Shown here one piece after another: positions 46,265 through 55,648 of a stretch of 64,000 nt of DNA; position 1 is the stretch's first letter, and every line of letters begins with the position of its first letter. A program made the position numbers and the translations under genes. Where the stretch lies: the NCBI RefSeq assembly GCF_023896955.1, contig NZ_JAMHIW010000003.1, positions 496,001 to 560,000 on the forward strand, given 5' to 3'. Source of the DNA: Micromonospora sp. RHAY321 (lineage in GTDB: Bacteria; Actinomycetota; Actinomycetes; Mycobacteriales; Micromonosporaceae). The notes beneath the pieces are model-generated. The model made no database searches, had not been told where the DNA came from, and saw only the letters and a list, made by a program, of their open reading frames with translations.

Positions 46265-46449
46265 AGCCACGGCGGCACGGTCGCCGGCAGCGACCCACTT
46301 CACCAGACTCTCAGCCTCCCGTAACCCGGCGATGCATCGACATCACTGCCCCCGTGCGGTAAGACAGAACGGGGCGGAACGACACACTGGTACCGTCCCG
46401 ACGGCCGCGCCCACCAAGCGCGGTGACGGACTGCGGGACGGGGAGCGGA

Positions 46450-48000
46450 ATGGTCGACAGCGGGCGCGGGCGACGGCAGCGACGACGGAGCCCGGTGATC
46501 TCGCCGGTGCTGCGGCCGAAGCTCTGGGCCGCCCTGCTCGGCGCGATCGCCGCCGCCGTCCTGGCCACGCCCGCGTACGCCGAGCCCGGAGTGCCGACCA
46601 CGGTGCCGGACACCGGCGCGCGCCCGGCGGTGACCGGCGCGCTCCAACTGCCCGGCGGCGCGCCCGTCGCCGGGGTCCCGGCGCCTCCGGTCGTCAACGT
46701 CGGCACGGGCCCGCTGGCCGCCCAGATCTCCGCCGCCGAGACCCAGGTCGGCACGCTCGGCGAGGCGCTGCTCCTGAGCCGGCAGAAACGCACCGACGCG
46801 CAGGCGCAGCTCGAATCGGCCGGCAAGGTGCTGGAGACCGCGCAGGACACCCTGCTCCGGGCTCAGCAGGCCGCCGACGCGGCCGCCTCGGACGCGATCA
46901 AGGCCGCCGCCGCGCTGCCGCCCGGCGACCTCGCCGACGACATCCAGGGGCTGAGCCGGCTCCAACAGATCACCCGCGGCGAGAAGGTCGAGGGCGGCAC
47001 CACCGGGGTGGCCGGCGAGCTGGCCCGGGCCCGCAACGGCGAGCAGCTCGCCTACCAGGCGCACTCCGCCGCCAAGGCCCAGCTCGACGCCGCCGAGGCG
47101 GAGTTCACCGCCGGCGAGCAGGCACTACGCACGGCCGAGGCCAGCCTGCTCAAGCTGCGCCGGGACAACGCCGCCCAGCTGATCCAGATCGAGCGCCAGC
47201 AGGAGGCCCTCGAGCAGCAGCTCGGCGCCGGCTACGTCGTCGGCCAGAGCATCAGCGGGATGGCCGCGCACCCGCGCGCGCTGGCCGCCGTCGCGTACGC
47301 CCTCGCCCAGCTCGGCGACCCGTACAAGTGGTCGGAGGAAGGGCCGGACCAGTTCGACTGCTCCGGTCTGATGTGGGCGGCGTACCGCTCGCCGGGCGCC
47401 GACTACTTCGACCTGCCCCGCGTCTCCCGCGACCAGTACGCGGCCACCCGGACGCGGACGGTCCCGCAGTCCGCGCTGCTCCCCGGCGACCTGCTCTTCT
47501 TCGCCTCCGGCAGCAGCTATACGACGATCCACCACGTCGGCATGTACATCGGCAACGGCAAGATGGTGCAGGCGCCCACCACCGGCGACGTCGTCAAGAT
47601 CTCGGTCGTCTCCTGGTCCCGGCTGTACGCCGCCACCCGGGTGATCGGCGCCGTGCCAGCCCCGGCCGTCCCGGTCGTGCCGGTCGTGCCGACTCCGAAG
47701 CCGACGTCCACCCCCAAGCCGACGCCCACCTCGAAGCCGACCACCAGGCCGACGCCGCGGCCGACCGGCAGCGCGACGCCGACCCCGACGCCCACCGGCA
47801 GCGCCACCCCGACCCCGACCCCGACGCCGACCGGCAGCACCACGCCGAGCCCGACGCCCAGCCCGAGCGAGACACCGACGACTCCGCCCCCACCGCCGAC
47901 CACCGCACCGGCCAGCTCATCCGCGAGCAGCACCCCCGAGGCCAGCCGGAGTGGAACGGCCAGCGACAGCCCGACGGGCAGCCCGAGCACCGGAAGCTGA
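46450..48000 (+). CDS. NlpC/P60 peptidoglycan endopeptidase with coiled coil and TP-rich tail
   Basis: A 516-aa exported protein. Signal peptide to about residue 45 (ATPAYA); an Ala/Gln/Glu-rich coiled coil (roughly 80-270); then the NlpC/P60 domain with catalytic cysteine in [12 protein letters not shown] and histidine in [17 protein letters not shown]. The last ~100 residues are Pro/Thr/Ser repeats (TPTPTPTGS). ATG at 46450 with GGGAGCG. It should cut D-Glu-DAP-type bonds in the wall, as in RipA-like proteins; the coiled coil is usually the autoinhibitory part. Confidence 0.88.
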   Translation: MVDSGRGRRQRRRSPVISPVLRPKLWAALLGAIAAAVLATPAYAEPGVPTTVPDTGARPAVTGALQLPGGAPVAGVPAPPVVNVGTGPLAAQISAAETQVGTLGEALLLSRQKRTDAQAQLESAGKVLETAQDTLLRAQQAADAAASDAIKAAAALPPGDLADDIQGLSRLQQITRGEKVEGGTTGVAGELARARNGEQLAYQAHSAAKAQLDAAEAEFTAGEQALRTAEASLLKLRRDNAAQLIQIERQQEALEQQLGAGYVVGQSISGMAAHPRALAAVAYALAQLGDPYKWSEEGPDQFDCSGLMWAAYRSPGADYFDLPRVSRDQYAATRTRTVPQSALLPGDLLFFASGSSYTTIHHVGMYIGNGKMVQAPTTGDVVKISVVSWSRLYAATRVIGAVPAPAVPVVPVVPTPKPTSTPKPTPTSKPTTRPTPRPTGSATPTPTPTGSATPTPTPTPTGSTTPSPTPSPSETPTTPPPPPTTAPASSSASSTPEASRSGTASDSPTGSPSTGS

Positions 48001-48113
48001 GCCGCCACGATCGGCTCCGGCTGTCCGGCCGGGGCGATCTGTGGCACCGTGACATCCAGGCACACCCACCCGATGTCACGGGTCCGGGTGCGAGGGTGGC
48101 ACGGAGGGCGGAG

Positions 48114-49607
48114 ATGGCCGAGCAGAGTGATCCGGCGAAGACTGTCGACCCTGTCGCCGTCGACCAGGCCGACCCGCCGGAGTCCGCAGACCCGGCGTCC
48201 ACCAGCGACGCCGGTCCGGCCGCCAGCGACGCCTCCGCCAGCCCCGGCGACGTCAGTGACACCTCCGCTCCCGCCGACGGCAGCGCCGCCGCGAAGGCTC
48301 CCGAGGCGGACGCCGGGCGGGCCGACGTAGGCGCCGCCGCACCCGCCGACGCCAGCGCCGCCACGGAGGCGCCCGAGGTGGACGCCGGGCCGCCCGAATC
48401 GGTGGACTCTCGCCGTGACGCGGCGGCTGCCCCGGTACGAGCGCGGGCCAGTGTCGCGACCGCCGCCGCGCGGCCTGGTGACCGGCCGGCCGGTGCGCCG
48501 GCCACCGCGACCACCTACCGGGCGACCGGTTCCGCCAGCCCCGCGGTCCCGCTGCCCGGGCAGCGGGAGGGCTCGACCGCCCCGGCGCGGGCGAGCGCCA
48601 CGGTGCCGGGCAGCAGCCGGGTCACGGCCGGAACGGCGGGCACCCCGGACCCTCGGGCGAGCGCGCCCGCCGTCTACCGGTCCGCACCGGTGAGCCCCGA
48701 GCCGCCGGAGCCCGCGCAGCCGCCGGAGCCCGCCAAGCCGCCCGTGCCTCCGACCCCGGAGCCGGAGCCGACCCCCGCGCCGTCCCGGCCAGGGCCGACT
48801 CCGCCGTCGCGACCCGAGCCCGAGCCCGAGCCGTCACGCCCCGAGCCATCACGGCCCGAGCCGGAGCCCGCGCCGGCCCCGGGGCCGTACCCGCCCGGCC
48901 CGGTGCCGACGCCGGCACCCCGGCCCACGCCGTCACCCGGGCCGGTGCCGCCCGTTCCGGGTCCGCCCACGCCGCCGCCCTCGCCGGTGCCGCCCATCCC
49001 GGGGCCGCCGATTCCGCCCGTACCCGGCCCGCCGGTGCCGCCGCCCGGTCCGCCGGTGCCCACGCCACCGCCGCCGCCCGGCCCGATGCCGGCACCGCCG
49101 TTCCCGCCGCCACCGGCGATGCCCGGCACCTCACCGGGCGTACGGGCCACCGCGCCCGTCTCCGCCCCGCCGGTGGTGCCCGCGCCCGCGCTGCCCGCCT
49201 GGCCGCCATCCACCACCGGCGGTGCCCGGTCGGGCGGAAGTGACGCCAGCGTGTCCCGATCGTCCGTTTCGTCGTCCAGGCCGGCGGGCGGGCGGGGCGC
49301 GACCGGCGCCCGCAGCGGGCGGTACGACGGCGGCCCCGACCTCGCCGGCACCGTCTACGCCGGTGGGGACGGGCCGGGCTTCTCCACCATCGCGCTGCCG
49401 GCCAGCGCGGTGGAGAATTCCGGCTCGCTGACCGGGCACATCCTGGCCCAGGGCTGGGCCGACACGCCGGCCGAGCGCTCCAGGACGACTCGTGTGGTGG
49501 TCGTGCTGGCCGCCGCGCTGGGGCTGCTGGTGGCGATCAGTGTTCTGGTCGTCCTGCTCGCCAACGACGCCCTGGACGGCATCGTGGGCAACGTGCTCAA
49601 CAGCTGA
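48114..49607 (+). CDS. Proline-rich membrane protein, 497 aa
   Basis: ATG at 48114 after GGAGG. Residues ~1-150 are acidic and Ala/Asp/Pro-rich; ~195-345 are almost wholly Pro/Glu/Gly (PEPEPEPS- and PGPPVPPP-type repeats); a short conserved-looking segment follows (YDGGPDLAGTVYAGGDGPGF), and one helix near the C-terminus (VVVVLAAALGLLVAISVLVV). No recognised domain. The topology suggests a long cytoplasmic N-terminus with a C-terminal anchor, though the reverse is possible. It directly follows the NlpC/P60 gene on the same strand. Confidence 0.75.
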   Translation: MAEQSDPAKTVDPVAVDQADPPESADPASTSDAGPAASDASASPGDVSDTSAPADGSAAAKAPEADAGRADVGAAAPADASAATEAPEVDAGPPESVDSRRDAAAAPVRARASVATAAARPGDRPAGAPATATTYRATGSASPAVPLPGQREGSTAPARASATVPGSSRVTAGTAGTPDPRASAPAVYRSAPVSPEPPEPAQPPEPAKPPVPPTPEPEPTPAPSRPGPTPPSRPEPEPEPSRPEPSRPEPEPAPAPGPYPPGPVPTPAPRPTPSPGPVPPVPGPPTPPPSPVPPIPGPPIPPVPGPPVPPPGPPVPTPPPPPGPMPAPPFPPPPAMPGTSPGVRATAPVSAPPVVPAPALPAWPPSTTGGARSGGSDASVSRSSVSSSRPAGGRGATGARSGRYDGGPDLAGTVYAGGDGPGFSTIALPASAVENSGSLTGHILAQGWADTPAERSRTTRVVVVLAAALGLLVAISVLVVLLANDALDGIVGNVLNS

Positions 49608-49800
49608 GGGGCGACCGGCAGCGATGGTGAGTCCGCCCACTACCGTCGGGCAACCGGCTGGCGACTCCGTCAGACCGCCGTACACTGGTCGAGATCACTG
49701 ACCCGGCGCGCGTGGTGCGCGCCCATGGGCGATCTTGCGGGCGATCCGGCGGTAGAGCCGCGGCAGGCCATCGCGAAGATGCGCCCCGCTCGAAAGGCAT
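49608..49800 (+). promoter_or_regulatory. Promoter and structured leader of the DEAD-box gene
   Basis: TACACT at 49681-49686 is a good -10, giving a leader of about 110 bases. That leader can fold: GCGCGC-GTGGT-GCGCGC near 49707-49723 and further GC-rich pairs. Long leaders of this kind are typical of cold-responsive RNA helicase genes. GAAAGG stands just before the TTG starts. Confidence 0.5.
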
Positions 49801-51786
49801 TTGTTGACCACCTCTGCTGACCCCAGCATCGTTCCGTCCGTTTTCAACCCCACCCCGGAGACGCCCGAGCCCACGGCCGTTCCGGCGGAGACCACCGAGG
49901 CGACCGACTTCGCCGCGCTCGGCCTCCCCGAGCCCCTGGTCCGCGCGCTGGCGCGGCAGGGCATCACCACCCCGTTCGAGATCCAGCAGGCCACCGTTCC
50001 GGACGCGCTCGCCGGTCGGGACGTCCTGGGCCGCGGGCAGACCGGGTCGGGCAAGACGCTCGCCTTCGGCCTGCCGCTGCTGGCCCGGGTCGCCGCCGCG
50101 AAGCCGGCCCGGCCGATGCGTCCGCGGGCCCTGATCCTGGTCCCGACCCGCGAGTTGGCCATGCAGGTCAACGACGCCCTGCTGCCGCTGGGCAAGGCGC
50201 TCAACGTGTTCCTGAAGACCGCCGTCGGCGGCGTCCCGTACGACCGCCAGATCGACGCGCTGCGTCGCGGCGTGGAGATCATCGTGGCGACCCCGGGCCG
50301 GCTCGGCGACCTGATCGAGCGGGGCATCTGCCAGCTCGACGACGTCGAGGTGACGGTGCTCGACGAGGCCGACCAGATGGCCGACATGGGCTTCCTGCCC
50401 GAGGTGACCGAACTGCTGGCGAAGACGCCCGCGAACGGTCAGCGGCTGCTCTTCTCGGCCACCCTGGACGGTGACGTCGACGCGCTGGTCAGGCGGTTCA
50501 TGACCGACCCGGTGACCCACTCCACGGCGCCGTCGACCGCCTCGGTGTCCACGATGGACCACCACATGCTGTTGATCCCGCCGCACGACAAGTTCCCGGT
50601 GGCCGCCTCGATCGCCGCCCGGGACGGCCGGACCATGGTCTTCGCCCGCACCCAGCTGGGCGTGGACCGCCTGGTCGAGCAGCTCGCCGCCGTCGGCGTA
50701 CGGGCCGGTGGGCTGCACGGCGGCAAGACCCAGCGGATGCGTACCAAGACCCTCGCCGAGTTCCGTGAGGGCCGGATGAACGTCCTGGTCGCCACGGACG
50801 TGGCGGCCCGGGGCATCCACGTGGACGGGGTCACGCTCGTGCTGCACGTGGACCCGCCGAAGGACCCCAAGGACTACCTGCACCGCGCCGGGCGTACCGC
50901 CCGGGCCGGCGAGTCGGGAGCGGTCGCCACGCTGGTGCTGCCCAAGCAGCGCCGCACCACCCTGGCCATGCTGGAGAAGGCCGGCGTCGCGCCGGCCGAG
51001 ACCCGCGTCAAGGCCGGCGACCCGGTGCTGGCCGAGCTGATCGGCGCCCGCGCGCCGAGCGGTATCCCGGTTCGTGTGGAGGCGGAGCCCCGTGGCTTCG
51101 GCGACCGCTCCGGCGGCTCGCGCCGCTTCGACGACCGGTCCGGCGGCCCGCGCCGGTTCGGCGACCGCCCGAGCGGCGACCGCCGCTTCGGTGACCGCCC
51201 GCAGGGTGAGCGTCGCTTCGGTGACCGGCCGACCGGGGACCGCCGTTACGGCGACCGCCCGCAGGGCGACCGCCAGTACGGCGACCGGCAGCACAGCGAC
51301 CGCCCGACCGGCGAGCGCCGCTACGGCGACCGCCCGCAGGGCGACCGGCAGTACGGCGACCGGCCGACCGGCGATCGCGGCTACGGGGACCGGCCGACCG
51401 GCGAGCGCCGGTACGCCGACCGGGACAGCCGTGGTCAGGGCGATCGGCCGCAGGGCGAGCGCCGCTACTCCGACCGTCCGCAGTTCGGTGACCGGGACGG
51501 CCGCCCGACCGGCGAGCGCCGCTACGGCGACCGGCCGCAGGGTGAGCGGCGGTACGGCGACCGGCCCACCGGCGAGCGGCGCTTCGGCGACCGCCCGCAG
51601 GGCGACCGGCACCAGGGCGACCGGCCCGCCGACGAGCGCCGGTTCGGCGACCGACCGACCGGGGAGCGGCGTTTCGCCGATCGGGACGCCCGGGGTGGCT
51701 TCCGGTCCGACGGCCGCGGTCGGGACGACCGGCCGCGTGACGACCGGCGCGGCTTCGGTGGCCGGCCGCCGGCCCGTACCCACTGA
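49801..51786 (+). CDS. DEAD-box RNA helicase with GDRP-repeat tail
   Basis: A 661-aa RNA helicase. Q motif region FEIQQATVP, motif I GQTGSGKT (near residue 81), Ia PTREL, II DEAD (near 190), III SAT, V VATDVAARGIHVDG, VI HRAGRTARAG. The helicase core ends near residue 420; the rest is a run of GDRP / G(E/D)RR(Y/F) units, Arg/Gly/Asp-rich like the RNA-binding tails of RhlE/CsdA-type helicases. The start is TTG at 49801 or, better spaced from GAAAGG, TTG at 49804. A very strong terminator follows. Confidence 0.92.
   Translation: MLTTSADPSIVPSVFNPTPETPEPTAVPAETTEATDFAALGLPEPLVRALARQGITTPFEIQQATVPDALAGRDVLGRGQTGSGKTLAFGLPLLARVAAAKPARPMRPRALILVPTRELAMQVNDALLPLGKALNVFLKTAVGGVPYDRQIDALRRGVEIIVATPGRLGDLIERGICQLDDVEVTVLDEADQMADMGFLPEVTELLAKTPANGQRLLFSATLDGDVDALVRRFMTDPVTHSTAPSTASVSTMDHHMLLIPPHDKFPVAASIAARDGRTMVFARTQLGVDRLVEQLAAVGVRAGGLHGGKTQRMRTKTLAEFREGRMNVLVATDVAARGIHVDGVTLVLHVDPPKDPKDYLHRAGRTARAGESGAVATLVLPKQRRTTLAMLEKAGVAPAETRVKAGDPVLAELIGARAPSGIPVRVEAEPRGFGDRSGGSRRFDDRSGGPRRFGDRPSGDRRFGDRPQGERRFGDRPTGDRRYGDRPQGDRQYGDRQHSDRPTGERRYGDRPQGDRQYGDRPTGDRGYGDRPTGERRYADRDSRGQGDRPQGERRYSDRPQFGDRDGRPTGERRYGDRPQGERRYGDRPTGERRFGDRPQGDRHQGDRPADERRFGDRPTGERRFADRDARGGFRSDGRGRDDRPRDDRRGFGGRPPARTH
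51088..51720 (+). repeat. Degenerate tandem repeats coding the GDRP tail
   Basis: About 20 imperfect units, mostly 30 or 36 bp, coding GDRPTGERRY and variants (GDRPQGDRQY). The third-position variation between units shows selection on protein sequence rather than recent amplification, although a few neighbouring units are nearly identical. Confidence 0.85.
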
Positions 51787-51800
51787 TCCACTGATCCACC

Positions 51801-51840
51801 CGAACGCCGTCGCGGAGCTCACGCTCCGCGGCGGCGTTCG
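51801..51840 (+). terminator. 17-bp hairpin terminator of the DEAD-box gene
   Basis: CGAACGCCGTCGCGGAG and CTCCGCGGCGGCGTTCG pair over 17 bp (one T-G pair) with a 6-base loop, 14 bp after the stop at 51786. It is the strongest hairpin in the window. Confidence 0.92.
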
Positions 51841-51884
51841 CGCATGCCCTGCCGATGTCGGCCCGGTCGCGTAACGTCCGGCTC

Positions 51885-52514
51885 ATGGCGACTATGCCGA
51901 AGTCGATCTTCTGGTCCCGGACGGACACCGCCGGCAGCGAGCAGGTCCTGCTCGACGACGGCCGCGGTCTGGTGGCGCGGGGCACCCTGCTCGCCGTGGA
52001 CCCGATCCCCTGGACCGCCCGCTACCAGCTGACCACCGCGCCGGACTGGACCACGGCCCGGGTCGAGGTCGAGGTCGAGGGGTCGGGCTGGCTGCGCAGG
52101 GTGACGTTGGAACGGGCCACGGGCCGGTGGCGGGTGACGACCGCCGAGCAGGGCGACCTCGACAGGGCGCTGACCGCGGCCGGTCACCCCCGGGCGGGCC
52201 TGCCGGGCACCGACGACCCGGACCGGCTGGCCGACGCGCTCGACGTGGACCTGAGCGGGTCGCCGCTGTTCAACGCCCTCCCGGTCCACCGACTCGGGCT
52301 GCCCGCCGAGCCGGCCGACATGCCGCGCCGGATCACCGTCGCCTGGGTGCTGCTGCCGGGTCTGGAGGTGGTGCCGGCCGAGCAGATCTACACCGGGCTC
52401 GGGCCGGGGCGGGTGCGGTTCGCCAGCGGCACCTTCACCGCCGACATCGACCTGGACGCCGACGGCTACGTGGTGCGCTACCCCGGGCTGGCCGAGCGCA
52501 TCGACCCGCGCTGA
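51885..52514 (+). CDS. Putative glycolipid-binding family protein
   Basis: A 209-aa cytoplasmic protein matching the putative glycolipid-binding family (DUF1089-type): MATMPKSIFWSRTDTAGSEQ at the start, DPIPWTARYQLTTAPDW near residue 45, LERATGRWRVTT near 85, and FTADIDLDADGYVVRYPGL at the end. ATG at 51885. All beta-rich; no signal peptide. The ligand is not known. It converges with the PLP enzyme gene, 7 bp apart. Confidence 0.82.
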   Translation: MATMPKSIFWSRTDTAGSEQVLLDDGRGLVARGTLLAVDPIPWTARYQLTTAPDWTTARVEVEVEGSGWLRRVTLERATGRWRVTTAEQGDLDRALTAAGHPRAGLPGTDDPDRLADALDVDLSGSPLFNALPVHRLGLPAEPADMPRRITVAWVLLPGLEVVPAEQIYTGLGPGRVRFASGTFTADIDLDADGYVVRYPGLAERIDPR

Positions 52515-52521
52515 AGCGGGC

Positions 52522-53613
52522 TCAGGCGGGCCAGGCGCCGCTGCCCAGGAACCGTTCGACCGTGGCCAGGTGCGGCGCGAGGTCGAGGCCCTGGGCGCTC
52601 ACCCAGTCGTCGTCGTAGTACGTGTCGGCATACCGGTCGCCGGCGTCGCAGATCAGGGTGACCACCGAGCCGGCCCGGCCCTCGGCGAGCATTCCGGCGA
52701 TCAGACCGAACGCACCCCACAGGTTGGTGCCCGTGGAGCCGCCCACCCGACGGCCGAGCACCGCCGAGCCGGCCCGCATGGCGGCGAGCGACGCGGCGTC
52801 CGGCACCTGGACCATCCGGTCCACCACCGACGGCAGGAAGGACGCCTCGACGGTGGGACGGCCGATCCCCTCGATCCGGGACCCCTTCCCGGTGCGTACC
52901 GACCAGTCGGCGGCCAGCCAGGCCGGGTAGAACGCGGAGTTCTCCGGGTCCACCACGCAGAGCTTGGTGGCCAGCCGGCGGTACCGGGCGTACCGGCCGA
53001 TGGTGGCGCTGGTGCCTCCGGTGCCGGCGCCCACCACGACCCAGGTGGGGATCGGGTGCCGCTCCAGCTCCAGCTGTGCGTAGATCGACTCGGCGATGTT
53101 GTTGTTGCCCCGCCAGTCGGTGGCCCGCTCCGCGTAGGTGAACTGGTCCATGAAGTGGCCGCCGGAGTCCTCGGCCAGCCAGCGGGCCTCGACAACCACG
53201 GTCGCGGGGTCGTCGACCAGGTGGCACCGGCCGCCCTGGAACTCGATCTGCGCGATCTTCTCGGGCGAGGTGGAGGCGGGCATCACCGCGATGAACGGCA
53301 GCCCGAGCATCCGGGCGAAGTACGCCTCGGAGACCGCCGTGGAACCGGAGGACGCCTCGACGATGGTGGTGCGGGGCCCGATCCAGCCGTTGCAGAGCCC
53401 GTAGAGGAACAGCGAGCGGGCGAGCCGGTGCTTCAGCGAGCCGGTCGGGTGCACCGACTCGTCCTTGAGGTAGAGGTCGATCCCCCATGCCCGGGGCAGC
53501 GGGAACGGCAGCAGGTGGGTGTCGGCCGAGCGGTTCGCGTCCGCCTCGACGGCGGCGATCGCCTCGGTCACCCAGGTCCGGCTGGCCTCGTCGCAGCGGT
53601 CGAGATGAGTCAC
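52522..53613 (-). CDS. PLP-dependent cysteine synthase/desulfhydrase family protein
   Basis: A 363-aa fold-type II PLP enzyme. The PLP lysine is in [13 protein letters not shown] (near residue 61); the phosphate-binding glycine loop is [14 protein letters not shown] (near residue 193). It resembles the mycobacterial Cds1-type cysteine desulfhydrase more than CysK or CysM, because of the [14 protein letters not shown] context and the long N-terminus. The reaction would release sulphide from cysteine, but synthase activity cannot be excluded. ATG at 53613. Confidence 0.8.
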   Translation of the reverse strand: MTHLDRCDEASRTWVTEAIAAVEADANRSADTHLLPFPLPRAWGIDLYLKDESVHPTGSLKHRLARSLFLYGLCNGWIGPRTTIVEASSGSTAVSEAYFARMLGLPFIAVMPASTSPEKIAQIEFQGGRCHLVDDPATVVVEARWLAEDSGGHFMDQFTYAERATDWRGNNNIAESIYAQLELERHPIPTWVVVGAGTGGTSATIGRYARYRRLATKLCVVDPENSAFYPAWLAADWSVRTGKGSRIEGIGRPTVEASFLPSVVDRMVQVPDAASLAAMRAGSAVLGRRVGGSTGTNLWGAFGLIAGMLAEGRAGSVVTLICDAGDRYADTYYDDDWVSAQGLDLAPHLATVERFLGSGAWPA

Positions 53614-53636
53614 GCCGGAAACCTAACAAGCAGCGG

Positions 53637-54467
53637 TCAGCCGCGGTCCGGCGGCGTCTCCCGGCGCCGTTGCCGGCGCTGCCCGGCCCGGCCGACGGCC
53701 TGGACGATCGGGGTCAGCCCGACGGCCAGCCGGGGCAGGGTGTCCAGCAGCCGGACCTGTGCTCCCCGCCAGCGGGGCATGCTGACCACCGGACGTGGTC
53801 GGCGGGCCAGGCGGACCGCCCGGGCGGCCACCCGCTGCGGGGTCAGCATCGACCCGGTGAACGAGGCCAGCGCCCCCGGGTCGTCCAGCCGGTCGTGCAG
53901 CATCGGTGTCCAGATGCCGTCCGGGCAGAGGCAGGAGACGTGCACCCGCCGGTACCCGGCCATCCGCAGGTCGGACAGGGTGCCGAGGCTGAACGCCAGC
54001 AGCGCGTGCTTGCTGGCCGCGTACACCGTCTCGCCGGGCGCCGCGACCAGCCCGGCCAACGAGACGACGTTGAGCACATGGCCGCGCCCCTGCCCGCGCA
54101 TGACCGCGAGCGCGGCCAGGGTGCCGTTCATCGCGCCGAGCGTGTTCACGTCGAGCACCCGGCGGCGGGTCGGTCCGTCGTGCTCCCAGGCCGGCCCGGT
54201 GACCAGGATGCCGGCGTTGTTGACCCAGAGGCCGAGGGTGCCCCGGCTCACGGCGGTCGCGGCGATCTCGGCGCAGGCGTCCTCGTCCCGGACGTCCAGG
54301 GCGGCGGACCAGCCGCCCAGCGGCGCGGCGGCGGCCGCCGCCGCGTCCGGGTCGAGGTCGGTGAGCAGCACCGACCAGCCGTCGGCGTGCAGTGCGGCGG
54401 CGACGGCGCGGCCTAGGCCGCCGGCGGCCCCGGTCACCACGGCCGTTCCACGTCCCGGCGAGGTCAT
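53637..54467 (-). CDS. Short-chain dehydrogenase/reductase
   Basis: A 276-aa classical SDR. NAD(P) motif TGAAGGLGRA near residue 12, NNAG at 84-87, catalytic Ser in VVSLAGL and YxxxK as YAASK near residue 150. The C-terminal ~40 residues are Arg-rich and extend beyond the usual 250. The substrate is unknown. ATG at 54467. Confidence 0.87.
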   Translation of the reverse strand: MTSPGRGTAVVTGAAGGLGRAVAAALHADGWSVLLTDLDPDAAAAAAAPLGGWSAALDVRDEDACAEIAATAVSRGTLGLWVNNAGILVTGPAWEHDGPTRRRVLDVNTLGAMNGTLAALAVMRGQGRGHVLNVVSLAGLVAAPGETVYAASKHALLAFSLGTLSDLRMAGYRRVHVSCLCPDGIWTPMLHDRLDDPGALASFTGSMLTPQRVAARAVRLARRPRPVVSMPRWRGAQVRLLDTLPRLAVGLTPIVQAVGRAGQRRQRRRETPPDRG

Positions 54468-54553
54468 CGGCGCACGCTACCGCTGGCGGGCGGACGGCAC
54501 CAGGGGCGACGGGCGGTGGCGCCGGCGAGGGCCGGATCCGCGGGTACGCCGGG

Positions 54554-55012
54554 TCAGGCGGGCTGCGGGCCGACGGGCTGGGGGCGGTTCTCCCACTTCG
54601 TGGAGAGCGCGATGGCGGTGCGGGTGGAGGCCACCCCGGGTGTCCGGTTCAGCCGCACGATGAGCTGCTCCAACTCGGCGATCGTGCCGACCCGCGCCTT
54701 GAGCAGGAACGACTCCACCCCGGCCATGAAGTAGCAGGACTCGATCTCGGGCAGCACCCGGAGCGACTCGAGCATGTCGTCGGTGTCCGCGTCCGAGTCC
54801 TCGACGATGCCGATCAGCGCGGTGACACCCAGCCCGATGGGCTCCGGCGCCACGTCGGCGCGGTAACCGCGGATCACACCGCTGCTCTCCAGCTTGCCGA
54901 CCCGCTCGTGGACGGCCGGGGCGGAGAGGCCCACCTGCCGGGCCAACTCGGCGTACGAGAGGCGGGCGTTGCCGCGCAGCAGGTCGACGAGGTTCAGGTC
55001 GATGGCGTCCAC
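54554..55012 (-). CDS. Lrp/AsnC-family regulator
   Basis: A 152-aa regulator. N-terminal HTH: VDAIDLNLVDLLRGNARLSY then LARQVGLSAPAVHERVGKLE; C-terminal RAM (ligand-binding) domain from about residue 60. GTG at 55012 is the natural Lrp start; the frame is open 19 codons further. Divergent from bldC, sharing the 269-bp region between them. Confidence 0.9.
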   Translation of the reverse strand: MDAIDLNLVDLLRGNARLSYAELARQVGLSAPAVHERVGKLESSGVIRGYRADVAPEPIGLGVTALIGIVEDSDADTDDMLESLRVLPEIESCYFMAGVESFLLKARVGTIAELEQLIVRLNRTPGVASTRTAIALSTKWENRPQPVGPQPA

Positions 55013-55281
55013 GGAGAGTGACCTTAACCGGTTGGGCGTAACGCGATGCCTTCGGCATCCGTTGCACACAGCAGTGAGTAACTGTTCACAAACAGACAGT
55101 CAAGGTAGGGGTTGCGCCAGTACCATTTACTAACTTCCCACTCAGTGCGTTTTTCGCGTTTGGCGGACAGGCCAGGTCCCTGGTGCTGTAATTGCCATAC
55201 GTCCCTCATGACGGCTCTGGGCTCGCACCAGCCGGGGGCAGTGTGTTCAGCCAGGGGCTTCGTCGACGCGAGGAGGGGGCT
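55013..55281. other. Divergent promoter region, Lrp gene and bldC
   Basis: No gene. It is AT-richer than its surroundings near 55075-55170. A CCAGG-TC-CCTGG dyad lies near 55172-55183. Both promoters should be here but no clear -35/-10 pair stands out. Confidence 0.45.
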
Positions 55282-55548
55282 GTGGACACTGGAGATCGCC
55301 TGCTGACACCGGGTGAGGTCGCCGCGCTGTTTCGGGTGGACCCGAAGACTGTGACGAGATGGGCGGCGGCCGGCCGGATAGGAAGCATCCGGACTCCAGG
55401 CGGGCATCGCCGGTTTCGGGAATCCGAGGTGCGGGCCCTGCTTGAGGGGGAGGGCATGCTGGACGAGGTGGACGAGGTCGGAAAGCCACGCAATGTGGGA
55501 CCGGCCGCCTCCACCGGGCCGGGTCCGGCCAACGCCGGCATGTACTGA
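55282..55548 (+). CDS. bldC: BldC-like developmental regulator (MerR-type HTH)
   Basis: An 88-aa MerR-like DNA-binding protein nearly identical in core to Streptomyces BldC: LLTPGEVAALFRVDPKTVTR, then RTPGGHRRFRESEVRALL. BldC holds back differentiation in actinomycetes. GTG at 55282 with AGGAGG. The C-terminal ~25 residues (MLDEVDEVGKPRNVGP onward) extend beyond the roughly 68-residue Streptomyces protein. Confidence 0.92.
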   Translation: MDTGDRLLTPGEVAALFRVDPKTVTRWAAAGRIGSIRTPGGHRRFRESEVRALLEGEGMLDEVDEVGKPRNVGPAASTGPGPANAGMY

Positions 55549-55566
55549 ACTGGTGCGGACAACGCT

Positions 55567-55596
55567 ACGCGGACCGGGCATCAGTCCGGTCCGCGT
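55567..55596. terminator. Hairpin between convergent bldC and ubiX-like genes
   Basis: ACGCGGACCGG and CCGGTCCGCGT form a perfect 11-bp stem with an 8-base loop, 18 bp after the bldC stop and 52 bp beyond the end of the opposite gene. Confidence 0.82.
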
Positions 55597-55648
55597 CCCA
55601 CTGAGAACGGCCGCCAGGCGGCAGGACCGGGCGGGCTGAGCGGACCGC

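Noticed and set aside
46332..48113. Long plus-strand frame upstream of and in frame with the proline-rich protein, giving 1091 codons
   Set aside because: It overlaps the NlpC/P60 gene in another frame. The real start with a ribosome-binding site is at 48114.
51088..51720. Regular short repeats that could be taken for a CRISPR array
   Set aside because: They are coding, in frame, imperfect, and lack unique spacers; they encode the GDRP tail of the helicase.
52522..53613. Plain cysteine synthase CysK or CysM
   Set aside because: The PLP motif context and length fit the Cds1-type desulfhydrase group better, though not decisively.
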